Shown piece by piece: positions 57,660-64,000 of a stretch of DNA of 64,000 nt. The stretch spans positions 200,722 to 264,721 of the forward strand of contig JBKHXX010000094.1 of NCBI GenBank assembly GCA_046565765.1, written 5' to 3'. The notes under the pieces are model-generated. The model saw only the letters and a list, made by a program, of their open reading frames with translations. It was not told the origin of the DNA and made no database searches. Numbering within the stretch: position 1 is the first letter of the stretch; the number at the start of each line of letters is the position of its first letter. This DNA comes from JBFMCT01 sp046565765 (GTDB lineage Bacteria > Actinomycetota > Acidimicrobiia > Acidimicrobiales > AC-14). A program made the translations under genes and the position numbers.

Positions 57660-58513
57660 CCACGGCCAGGACGGTTCTCGTCGTCGCCGGGCTCACACTG
57701 CGCGAGGCCTTCCGCCGGCGGGTGGTGCTGGCCCTGGCCGCGCTCACCGTCGTGCTGCTGGCGGTGAGCGGCTGGGGCTTCTCCCGCCTGGTGGCCGAGT
57801 CGGGCGGGACGGCGCTGACCAGCGGCGAGGCCCGGCTCACCGCTTCGATCATGCTCAACCTGGTGATGTTCGGCTTCAGCCTCATCGCCGCCCTCGGTAC
57901 CGCCTTCCTGGCCGGCCCCACGTTGGCGGGGGAGACGGAGTCGGGGATCGCGCTGGCGGTGCTGGCCCGTCCCATCCGCCGGTCCGCCTTCCTGCTCGGC
58001 AAGTGGTTCGGGCTGGTGGCGTTCGGGAGCGGCTTCGTCGTGCTGGCCGGTGTGGCCCAGTGCCTCGTCGTGCGCCAGACGGTCGACTACTGGCCGCCGC
58101 ATCCGGCACGGGCGCTGGCCCTCCTCGCCGCCCAGACGGTCCTGCTGCTCACCCTGGCGGTCCTGTTGTCGACGGCGATCTCCCCGATGGCCTCGGGCGT
58201 GGTCACCGTGGGCCTGTTCGGTGCCACGTGGATCGCAGGCGTGGTCGGGGGCATCGGCGCCGCCCTCGACAACACCAGCGTGGAGCGGGTCGGGACCATC
58301 TCGCGCATGCTGCTGCCCACCGACGGCTTGTGGCGCGGCGCCATGAACGCGTTCCAGGACCCGTCGGCCATCGTCCAGATGGGCAACGACGCCCAGGCCT
58401 TCCCCTTCCTGAGTGCGGCCCCCCTGACGATCACCTACCTGGCCTGGGCGGCGCTGTGGGTGGCCATGATCTGGGCGCTGGCGTCGGCGTCGTTCCTGCG
58501 CAAGAACCTCTGA
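57656..58513 (+). CDS. ABC-2-type exporter permease
   Basis: 285 residues with about six helices (LALAALTVVLLAVSGW, MLNLVMFGFSLIAALGTAFL, KWFGLVAFGSGFVVLAGVAQ, ALALLAAQTVLLLTLAVLL, VVTVGLFGATWIAGVVGGI, ITYLAWAALWVAMIWALAS). The intracellular loop GETESGIALAVLARPIRRSAFLLGK is the coupling segment. Overlaps the ATPase gene; last gene of the sigma/anti-sigma/ABC operon. Confidence 0.87.
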   Translation: MTTARTVLVVAGLTLREAFRRRVVLALAALTVVLLAVSGWGFSRLVAESGGTALTSGEARLTASIMLNLVMFGFSLIAALGTAFLAGPTLAGETESGIALAVLARPIRRSAFLLGKWFGLVAFGSGFVVLAGVAQCLVVRQTVDYWPPHPARALALLAAQTVLLLTLAVLLSTAISPMASGVVTVGLFGATWIAGVVGGIGAALDNTSVERVGTISRMLLPTDGLWRGAMNAFQDPSAIVQMGNDAQAFPFLSAAPLTITYLAWAALWVAMIWALASASFLRKNL

Positions 58514-58527
58514 CCCCGGGCCGTCCC

Positions 58528-58533
58528 TAGGCT
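58528..58533 (+). promoter_or_regulatory. -10-like hexamer TAGGCT, 7 bases before GTG 58541
   Basis: TAGGCT-N7-GTG in the 27-base gap after the permease stop. Confidence 0.4.
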
Positions 58534-58540
58534 GGGGCGG

Positions 58541-59287
58541 GTGACCGACTTCGACCCCACCGTCTACGGGGCCTCGGGGATCGCCGACGAGTACGACGAC
58601 CTCTACCAGGACGAGTGGGAGACGGACGCCGCCGTCGAGCGCCTCACCGGGCTGGCCGCCGCCGGCAAGGTGCTCGAGCTGGGCATCGGTACGGGCAGGC
58701 TCGCCATCCCCCTGGTCGGTCGCGGCATCGAGGTCCACGGTGTGGACGCGTCGGCGGAGATGGTCGAGAAGCTGCACGCCAAGCCGGGCGGCGAGCAGAT
58801 CCCGGTGGTCCTCGGCGACTTCGCCACGGTCGACGCCGGCCGGGACTACTCGCTGGTCGTGCTGGCCGTGAACACGATCTTCGCCCTGCCCGACCAGCAG
58901 GCTCAGGTCGCCTGCTTCGCCAACGCCGCCCGCCACCTGGCCCCGGGCGGGCGGTTCGTCGTCGAGGCGTGGGTGCCCGACGTCGGCGCCTTCCGGCACA
59001 ACCGGCTCGTGCGCCCGCGCGTCATGGGCGCCGGCCGCATCTCCATCGAGAGCGCCGAGATCGACCCGGTCGAGCAGATGATCCGCACGACCCAGGCCGT
59101 GTTCGAGAACGGATCGGTCCGGCTGTATCCGGCCAACCATCGCTACGCCTGGCCCGCGGAGCTCGACCTCATGGCCCAGATCGCCGGCTTCGAACGCGAA
59201 GCCCGGTGGGCCGACTGGAGCGGCGCCGCCTTCACCGGCGAGAGCCGGGCCCACGTGACCGTCTACCGGCTGCCCGAGCGGCCCTGA
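58541..59287 (+). CDS. Class I SAM-dependent methyltransferase
   Basis: 248 residues. Motif I VLELGIGTGRLAIPL, acidic VHGVDASAEMVEKL, post-I VVLGDFATVDAGRDYSLVVLAVNTIF and HLAPGGRFVVEAWVPD. Resembles methyltransferases of natural-product and lipid modification; the substrate is unknown. The GTG start keeps the family N-terminus (YGASGIADEYDDLYQD). No operon partner is obvious. Confidence 0.83.
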   Translation: MTDFDPTVYGASGIADEYDDLYQDEWETDAAVERLTGLAAAGKVLELGIGTGRLAIPLVGRGIEVHGVDASAEMVEKLHAKPGGEQIPVVLGDFATVDAGRDYSLVVLAVNTIFALPDQQAQVACFANAARHLAPGGRFVVEAWVPDVGAFRHNRLVRPRVMGAGRISIESAEIDPVEQMIRTTQAVFENGSVRLYPANHRYAWPAELDLMAQIAGFEREARWADWSGAAFTGESRAHVTVYRLPERP

Positions 59288-59311
59288 GCGGAGGACGCGT
59301 ATGGTTGAGGC

Positions 59312-59602
59312 GTGTCACCCTCACCGGCGGTTGTGATCGTCACGTTGGCAATGTTCCTCTCGTTCGCTTTGGTGCTCTCGGTGCGGCGGAGGTTCTCGGT
59401 GCGCGAGACCGGCGCCGTCACGGGCGGAGCGATGCTCGTGCTGCTGATGCTGGCCCTCGACGAGTCCAGCGTCAGCAACTACGGGTCGAAGGTGTTCCTT
59501 GCCGCCATGGGGGGTGGCCTTGCGCAGTACGGCTTCGACGCCTACCGGGCGCGGACCCGTTCGAGCCTGTCGACGCCGGAAGGGACCAACCCTCCGCACT
59601 GA
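59312..59602 (+). CDS. Small membrane protein
   Basis: 96 residues from GTG 59312, six bases after TATGGT. Two hydrophobic segments (VVIVTLAMFLSFALVLSV, GGAMLVLLMLALD) with basic residues between, a short loop, and a hydrophilic tail. No known family. The gene lies between the methyltransferase and TetR with short gaps. Confidence 0.55.
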   Translation: MSPSPAVVIVTLAMFLSFALVLSVRRRFSVRETGAVTGGAMLVLLMLALDESSVSNYGSKVFLAAMGGGLAQYGFDAYRARTRSSLSTPEGTNPPH

Positions 59603-59639
59603 ACGGCAAACCCGAAATGCGGTCCGGTAATGAAGGCGC

Positions 59640-60272
59640 TCAGCCCGTCCCGGCTCGGTCCTTGGTCAGCTTCAGGTCGTGCAGGACGGCGTCGAGCAGC
59701 ACCTCGGCCGGGGGCCACGGGAAGGGGAACCGGCGTCCGATGCGGAGGTCGACCAGGCCGTGTCCCGACAGCCAGACCTGCAGGGCGAGGAACCAGCTGT
59801 CCCGATTTCGTTCCGCGGGGGCACCAGCGTCGAGGCAGCGCTGCACGATCTCGACGAGGGCGAGGAAGGTGGGCGCGCCGGGGTGTTCCAGCGGGTCGTC
59901 GCTGATCCCGGCCGGCGCGGGGGCGCTGAACAGCACCCGGTAGTGACCGGGACGCTCCTCGGCGAAGCGGAGGTAGCCGAGGCAGAACCGGCGGAGGGCG
60001 TCAAAGGGGTCGGCCCCCTCGGCAGCCGCGCCTCCGAGCAGGTGGTGGAACTCGGCCCAGCGCTCGTTGAGGACGGCCACCAGCAGCGCCTGCTTGTCGG
60101 CGAAGTGGCGGTAGATCGACGTGGGGGTGACGCCCACGGCCGCTGCGACGGCCCGCATCGACAGCTGGTTGGGGTCGCCCAGCTCGTCTAGGAGGTCGCT
60201 GGCAGCCGCGATCAGCTCGTCCCGCAGCCGGTGGCCTTCGCCCTTCCGGGCCCGTGTCCGCACTTGACTCAT
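59640..60272 (-). CDS. TetR-family regulator
   Basis: 210 residues. The N-terminal HTH reads LIAAASDLLDELGDPNQLS, then VAAAVGVTPTSIYRHFADKQALL; the remainder is a TetR_C-type ligand-binding domain. It is divergent from the DrrAB-like exporter, the classical arrangement for a repressor released by the exported drug. ATG 60272 has no ribosome site, so a leaderless message is possible. The operator is probably GTGAACGTTCAC in the gap. Confidence 0.87.
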   Translation of the reverse strand: MSQVRTRARKGEGHRLRDELIAAASDLLDELGDPNQLSMRAVAAAVGVTPTSIYRHFADKQALLVAVLNERWAEFHHLLGGAAAEGADPFDALRRFCLGYLRFAEERPGHYRVLFSAPAPAGISDDPLEHPGAPTFLALVEIVQRCLDAGAPAERNRDSWFLALQVWLSGHGLVDLRIGRRFPFPWPPAEVLLDAVLHDLKLTKDRAGTG

Positions 60273-60299
60273 GAGATAACGACCGTTACGTTACCGCGT

Positions 60300-60327
60300 G
60301 TGAACGTTCACCCGTTAACTGTAGCGT
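60300..60327. promoter_or_regulatory. Palindrome GTGAACGTTCAC within the exporter promoter
   Basis: A perfect 12-base palindrome (60300-60311) overlaps a possible -35 (TGTGAA) with TAGCGT 17 bases further (60322-60327). It lies between TetR and the exporter and would block the promoter when bound by the TetR protein. Confidence 0.6.
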
Positions 60328-60340
60328 CGGGGCGGCCGCG

Positions 60341-61369
60341 GTGACCGGAACCACAGGAACCGCCGCCATCGAGGCCGACGACCTCGGAAAGCGGTACGAA
60401 GCGGGCGGCGTGGAGGCCCTCCAGGGCGTGAGCTTCGCGGTGGCTCGCGGCGAGATCTTCGGGTTCCTGGGCCGCAACGGGGCAGGCAAGTCGACGACCG
60501 TTCGCATCCTCACCACGTTGCTCCGCCCCACCTCCGGTTCCGCTCGGGTGCTGGGGAAGGACGTGGTCGCCGAGCCGGTCGAGGTTCGGGCGGTCATCGG
60601 GGTGGCCCTCCAGGAGGCGGCGCTCGACGAGCTGATGACCGGAAGGGAGCACCTCGTGCTGGCCGCCCGGTTGACGGGCATGTCGAAGCGGCCGGCCGGC
60701 GAGCGCGCCGCCGAGCTGCTCGAGCTGTTCGGGCTGGGAGTCGCGGCCGACCGGATCGCGGCACGCTATTCGGGCGGCATGAGGCGGCGGCTCGACGTGG
60801 CCATGGCCCTGGTGCGCCGGCCTCCCGTCCTCTTCCTCGACGAGCCGACCACCGGCCTCGACCCTCAGAGCCGGCGGGCCCTGTGGGAGCTGATCCGCGG
60901 GTTGCGGGCCGACGGCGCGACGGTGTTCCTCACCACCCAGTACCTGGCCGAGGCCGACGACCTGTGCGACCGGGTGGCGGTCGTCCATGCCGGGCGCATC
61001 TCCGCGGTCGGAACGCCGGACGAGCTTAAGGCGCGGTACGGCACCACCACCGTGCGGCTGCGAGCGGGCGGTGGGGCGCGGGCGCTGGAGCAGGTTCGCG
61101 ACGCCACCGGGTTGGAACCCGTCCCGACCGGTCCCGACGGGTGGATGGTGCTCACCGTGCCCGGCGGTGAGGGACAGGTGCCCGAGGTGGTCGGCCGGCT
61201 GATGGCGTCCGGACCACCGATCGACCGGCTGGCCACGCAGCCATCGAGCCTCGAGGACGTGTTCGTCACGTTGACGGGGGCCGAGATCGAGTCGGGCGCC
61301 GGAGGGGGCGACGACGGTGCCCTCTCGGCCGTCCGCCGGGGCATGGGCGTGACCGCCGGGGCCCGCTGA
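60341..61369 (+). CDS. DrrA-like ABC exporter ATPase
   Basis: 342 residues. Walker A GRNGAGKST, Q-loop VALQEAALDELM, signature YSGGMRRRLDVAMA, Walker B LFLDEPTTGLDPQ, H-loop LTTQYL, then the DrrA-type C-terminal domain (about 235-342, ending with a Gly-rich acidic tail). It drives export of daunorubicin-like or other compounds with the permease encoded next (TGATG junction). Confidence 0.9.
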   Translation: MTGTTGTAAIEADDLGKRYEAGGVEALQGVSFAVARGEIFGFLGRNGAGKSTTVRILTTLLRPTSGSARVLGKDVVAEPVEVRAVIGVALQEAALDELMTGREHLVLAARLTGMSKRPAGERAAELLELFGLGVAADRIAARYSGGMRRRLDVAMALVRRPPVLFLDEPTTGLDPQSRRALWELIRGLRADGATVFLTTQYLAEADDLCDRVAVVHAGRISAVGTPDELKARYGTTTVRLRAGGGARALEQVRDATGLEPVPTGPDGWMVLTVPGGEGQVPEVVGRLMASGPPIDRLATQPSSLEDVFVTLTGAEIESGAGGGDDGALSAVRRGMGVTAGAR

Positions 61370-62145
61370 TGACGACCGTGCCGGCCCAGGTCCGCCTGCT
61401 GCTCATGCGCAACCTGCGCGAAGGCATCCGCAACCCGGTGCTCGCCTACGGACTCCCCGTCGTCATCCCCTTGACGATGTTCATCCTCGTGGCCAAGACG
61501 CTGGCCCGGGTGACCGACCTGCCCGGCTTCCCGACGACGAACTACGCGGAGTGGATGGCGCCCGCCATCGTCATGCTGACGGCGATGACGGGGGTGGGCT
61601 ATGCCGCCACGAGCCTCGTCATCGACATCCAGTCCGGCTTCCTCGACCGCCTGCGGGTGCTCAACGCCAAGCCGTCCTCGCTGCTGCTGAGCCGCCTGCT
61701 GTTCGACGTCGTGCGGGTGCTGCCGGCCGGCCTCGCCCTGCTCGTGACCGGCCTCGTCCTGGGCACCGACGTGAACGAGGGCCTGGCGGGCATCGCCCTC
61801 TTGTTCGCCCTGCTCGTGCTCTGGGCCGCCGCGTACGGGGGGCTGTACTTCGTGGTCGCGCTGGCCACTCGCAACGCCCAGGCACCGCTGGCCCTGGCGC
61901 CGCTCTTCCTCCCACTGCAGTTCCTGTCCACCCAGTTCGTCCCCGAGTCGATCCTGCCCGCGTGGGTGCAGACCGTCTCGGCGTGGAACCCGTTCACCTA
62001 CATGGTCGACGCGGCCCGCGCCGTCACGACCGGCCCCCTCACCTGGGCCCCGGTGGGCAAGGCGGTGGCGGTGGCGGTGGGCATGCTCGTGGTGACGCAG
62101 CTCGCGGCCGGGCTGGCCTTCCGCAAGGCGGTCAACTCGTCCTGA
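61369..62145 (+). CDS. DrrB-like ABC-2 permease
   Basis: 258 residues with six helices and the ABC-2 pattern: RNLREGIRNPVLAYGLPVVIPLTMFIL, SGFLDRLRVLNAKPSSLLLSRLLFD, and the C-terminal QFLSTQFVPESILPAWVQTVSAWNPFTYMVDAAR. The last motif (W-N-P-x-T-Y) is typical of DrrB. ATG overlaps the ATPase stop by one base. Exports a drug or lipid under TetR control. Confidence 0.9.
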   Translation: MTTVPAQVRLLLMRNLREGIRNPVLAYGLPVVIPLTMFILVAKTLARVTDLPGFPTTNYAEWMAPAIVMLTAMTGVGYAATSLVIDIQSGFLDRLRVLNAKPSSLLLSRLLFDVVRVLPAGLALLVTGLVLGTDVNEGLAGIALLFALLVLWAAAYGGLYFVVALATRNAQAPLALAPLFLPLQFLSTQFVPESILPAWVQTVSAWNPFTYMVDAARAVTTGPLTWAPVGKAVAVAVGMLVVTQLAAGLAFRKAVNSS

Positions 62146-62151
62146 GGTGTC

Positions 62152-62180
62152 GGGAGCAGTGTGAGATCCTGGGTGCTCCC
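62152..62180. terminator. GGGAGCA/TGCTCCC hairpin
   Basis: A 7-base stem with a 15-base loop, starting seven bases after the permease stop. There is no U-run after it, so termination is uncertain; the next gene's start is only 22 bases beyond. Confidence 0.35.
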
Positions 62181-62201
62181 AGCCAGTGTCGAGGTGCTCA
62201 C

Positions 62202-62498
62202 GTGTCAGATGCCGTCGTCTTCGCCAGCGGCTACTTCCCGATCGGCCTCTGGGTGAGCCCGTCGACGTGCCTCGTCTACACCGACGAGAGCCCCGAGCCG
62301 GCTGCCGTGGCCGACCTTCTCGCACGGCTGTCGGACCAGGGTCTTTGCGAGATCCCGGTGGCCGACGACCTTCAGGCCGCGGTGCTGAGCCTGACGATGA
62401 CCCGTGTCCAGGACATCGGTGGCCATTGGGTGGTCTGGTCGGAGGACGAGCCCACTGCCCGCGCCGCCATCACCGCCGCCGTGACCAGCGACCTGTGA
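62202..62498 (+). CDS. Hypothetical protein
   Basis: 98 residues from GTG 62202 after a GAGGTG. Likely alpha/beta (DAVVFASGYFPIGLWVSPSTC, PAAVADLLARLSDQGLCEIPV, GGHWVVWSEDEPTARAAITA), with two Cys. I do not recognise a family. It follows DrrB by 56 bases containing a hairpin and is convergent with the holin-like gene. Confidence 0.55.
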   Translation: MSDAVVFASGYFPIGLWVSPSTCLVYTDESPEPAAVADLLARLSDQGLCEIPVADDLQAAVLSLTMTRVQDIGGHWVVWSEDEPTARAAITAAVTSDL

Positions 62499-62548
62499 CG
62501 GCGAACAAGGTGACCGGCCGGTAGCGGCCCCCGGCCCGTCCGGAGTAC

Positions 62549-62980
62549 TCAGCCGACTTGGGCCTTCGCCCACTCCACGTTCTCCTTGACCGTCTCGATG
62601 GTCTGCGCCGGCACCGGGTCAACCTGAGCCAGCTCCTGGCGGCCTCGTCCCAGGAGGGCGGCGGCGGTCGCCCCGTGCATCCCGGCGACCACGAAGAAGG
62701 CGAGAGGACGGGGAAGCTTTCGCCCGAGGAGCTCCGCCAGGCCGAAGGATGCGAAGAGGAGGCTGAAGTAGCCCGACAGGGCGCCGGCGCTGAGCATCCC
62801 TCCCGCTTTGGCGGCCTGCCGGGCTTCGCCCTTCAGCTCGACGACGGCCATCTCCACCTCCTTGCGGAGGAGGGTCGTGATCTCGGCCGTGGCGTCGGCC
62901 AGCAGCTGGCTCGCCGGCCTGTCCACTGCTGGTCCGCCGGTCGTGGAATCCGTTGGCGCAGGGCGCGGAGGTTCGGACAT
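62549..62980 (-). CDS. Holin-X/YqjE-like (phage holin superfamily III) protein
   Basis: 143 residues: a hydrophilic start (about 20), an amphipathic helix (ASQLLADATAEITTLLRKEVEMAVVELKGEA), two membrane helices (AGALSGYFSLLFASFGLAELL and ALAFFVVAGMHGATAAALL) and a charged tail. This is the actinobacterial Holin-X pattern, common in chromosomes without prophages. AGGAG lies before ATG 62980. Membrane function unknown. Confidence 0.78.
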   Translation of the reverse strand: MSEPPRPAPTDSTTGGPAVDRPASQLLADATAEITTLLRKEVEMAVVELKGEARQAAKAGGMLSAGALSGYFSLLFASFGLAELLGRKLPRPLAFFVVAGMHGATAAALLGRGRQELAQVDPVPAQTIETVKENVEWAKAQVG

Positions 62981-63156
62981 CGGATCTCCTCTCCGTGTTG
63001 GCTTGCCGCCGCCCACCCTCGAGGGGCGTGACACTCGACGCTGGCGGCCCTACCCAGGCTCCCCAAAGCAAAACGGGTGTCGACGGAGGTCGCCGAGCCG
63101 GGCGCAGTCCGACCGTCATGCCGCCCCACGGCGCACTCATCGGCCGCTGGTTCGCT

Positions 63157-63175
63157 CCTACTGCGGTAGTAGGGT
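63157..63175. promoter_or_regulatory. Inverted repeat CCTACT-GCGGT-AGTAGG with overlapping -10
   Basis: Six-base arms (63157-63162, 63168-63173) overlap TAGGGT (63170-63175), six bases before the antitoxin ATG. This is where an RHH antitoxin/toxin complex would autorepress. Confidence 0.5.
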
Positions 63176-63181
63176 TCTTGC

Positions 63182-63448
63182 ATGCCGCGTGGAAGACCGT
63201 CGCCGAAGCTGGCCATCACCGTCGACCCGGAGGTCCATGCCGGCGTGGTGACGGCCGCCTCCGAGGAGGGGCTGAGCGTGTCGGCGTGGATGACCAATGC
63301 CGCCCGCCGGGCGTTGCTCGCCCGGGACGGGCTGAAGGCGGTGGAGGAATGGGAGGCCGATCACGGGGCCCTCAGCGAGCGGGAACTGGCTGACGCGCGC
63401 GAGCGCGTCGCTGACGAGCTCCGGAAGCGTCGACGGGGACGGGCATGA
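63182..63448 (+). CDS. Ribbon-helix-helix-type antitoxin (VapB-like)
   Basis: 88 residues. The start RPSPKLAITVDPEVHAGVVTAASEEG fits a ribbon-helix-helix strand and helix 1 (LAITVDPE), followed by LSVSAWMTNAARRALLARDG. The remainder is charged helix (SERELADARERVADELRKRRRGR) that would wrap the toxin. It overlaps the PIN toxin start (ATGA) and has a palindrome at its -10. Antitoxin of a VapBC-type pair. Confidence 0.8.
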   Translation: MPRGRPSPKLAITVDPEVHAGVVTAASEEGLSVSAWMTNAARRALLARDGLKAVEEWEADHGALSERELADARERVADELRKRRRGRA

Positions 63449-63822
63449 GCATCGTCTACGACGCAGGAGTGCTGATCGCGGCCGAGCGCAGCCACCGCCG
63501 GGTCTGGGCCGACCATCGTGTGCGCTTGGAGATGGGTTTCGTACCCGCGACGACCGCTCCCGTCGTCGGCCAGGTGAGTCGTTCGCCGCGGCAGGTGCAG
63601 CTGCGCAGGTTCCTTCGAGGCTGCGCGGTGATGGCGTTCACCGCCGACGAAGCCCACGACGTGGGGACGCTCCTCGGTGACGCCGCTGCTTCCGACATCG
63701 TCGATGCACACCTCGTGCGAGTTGCGGAGAAGCTCGGAGTGGGCGTCCTGACGGCGGACGTCGAAGACGTGTCGCGGCTCGCCGAGCACCTTGCGAGTGA
63801 CGTTCCGGTCCGCCCCTTGTAG
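63445..63822 (+). CDS. PIN-domain toxin (VapC-like)
   Basis: 125 residues. Acidic active-site residues: Asp6 (SIVYDAGVLIAAE), Asp in ASDIVDAHLVR, and Asp in TADVEDVSRL. PIN toxins are Mg-dependent RNases that cut tRNA or rRNA. The second Asp/Glu of the typical T-x-x-x-D-E motif near residue 40 is weak (FVPATTAPVVGQV). Overlaps the antitoxin gene by four bases. Autoregulated with the antitoxin. Confidence 0.82.
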   Translation: MSIVYDAGVLIAAERSHRRVWADHRVRLEMGFVPATTAPVVGQVSRSPRQVQLRRFLRGCAVMAFTADEAHDVGTLLGDAAASDIVDAHLVRVAEKLGVGVLTADVEDVSRLAEHLASDVPVRPL

Positions 63823-64000
63823 GAGGAAGTGCTGTACTCAGTCGCCTTCGGCGGCGAGCTGAGGCAACTCTTCGAGCGCTCGCGGAGCGCGGCGGCGAGC
63901 CGTGTCAGGTTCTCGTCGGTTCGTGGCGTGACGCAATAGAGGTCGGGGTTGGGCCCAGACAGTCGTCAGGAGGTGACGGTGAGCTGGCCTGTAGGCGGGG
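63823..64000. other. Terminal 178 bases, possible gene remnants
   Basis: No complete gene is visible. The minus strand carries a short stretch (PNPDLYCVTPRTDENLTRLAAALRE) resembling a nucleotidyltransferase-type segment but with no start or continuation. On the plus strand AGGAGG is followed five bases later by GTG 63979, which could open a gene leaving the window after seven codons. Confidence 0.3.

Noticed and set aside
62549..62980. Holin-like gene as sign of a prophage
   Set aside because: No endolysin, structural, integrase or terminase gene is nearby, and Holin-X-type proteins are common in actinobacterial chromosomes.
1..64000. tRNA, rRNA, insertion sequences and integration sites
   Set aside because: No cloverleaf with CCA-type ends, no transposase or integrase gene and no long terminal inverted repeats were found by eye; short or degraded ones could be missed.

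Overview
The window is a continuous, gene-dense piece of a very GC-rich bacterial chromosome with strong G/C at third codon positions and many GTG starts. Family content suggests an actinobacterium: ECF sigma/anti-sigma pairs, Tat lipoprotein sugar importer, dodecin, DrrAB-type exporter, Gmd, DUF4326, YciI, and a LuxR/ATPase-type C-terminal domain. The style resembles the class Acidimicrobiia, but that is inference; there is no rRNA or tRNA gene here to place it. I see no insertion sequence, CRISPR array or prophage. Most intergenic gaps are under 200 bases and many neighbouring genes overlap by 4 bases (ATGA/GTGA, twice CTGA).

Layout. 1-3.7 kb: copper-like envelope genes (partial lipoprotein, cupredoxin, Met-rich membrane protein), an ECF sigma/RskA-type anti-sigma pair and a PhyH-family oxygenase. 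3.7-6.9 kb (minus): YdjC-type deacetylase, two-gene ABC exporter, unknown gene. 6.9-11.4 kb: an acyl-chain locus with a ketosynthase divergent from ArsR, acyl-CoA ligase, acyl carrier protein and an M19 peptidase homologue. 11.5-21.4 kb: Rieske oxygenase, XRE-cupin regulator, TrxR-like flavoprotein, secreted nuclease, PAP2, Cas4-like nuclease, dodecin, hydrolase, SnoaL-like, NmrA-like, CbrC, DUF4326, YciI, a decayed AHSA1 gene, ArsR and VOC. 21.5-25.3 kb: MacB-type ABC pair with an SGNH esterase lipoprotein and a DUF72 protein. 25.4-31.1 kb: YihY, geranylgeranyl-reductase-like enzyme, VanW protein, Gmd. 31.2-38.7 kb: coiled-coil protein with a histone-H1-like tail, quinone reductase, two GT-C membrane glycosyltransferases, an ABC exporter behind a MerR-type promoter. 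38.7-44.9 kb: secreted FG-GAP repeat protein divergent from a phosphodiester glycosidase, a PAS-GGDEF cyclase, then a Zur/Fur-type box driving a COG0523-like protein without its GTP-binding motifs plus a WD40 protein. 44.9-49.2 kb: complete carbohydrate ABC importer. 49.3-55 kb: methyltransferase, metallo-beta-lactamase-fold protein, TPR protein, HemK-like protein, PGPGW and DUF2071 proteins. 55.1-58.5 kb: ECF sigma/anti-sigma/ABC operon. 58.5-64 kb: methyltransferase, TetR divergent from DrrAB-like exporter, holin-like protein and a VapBC-like pair.

The most unusual signals are (i) the metal-box operon with the degenerate COG0523 protein and WD40 propeller, (ii) a recurrent TANNNT hexamer 6-10 bases before start codons, which argues for many leaderless mRNAs, including three places where two such hexamers overlap back to back, (iii) the compact acyl ligase/ACP/ketosynthase/M19 locus, and (iv) the 19-base-spaced palindromic promoter of the ABC exporter. 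All coordinates and motifs were read by eye; family names rest on recognised motifs, not on database searches.
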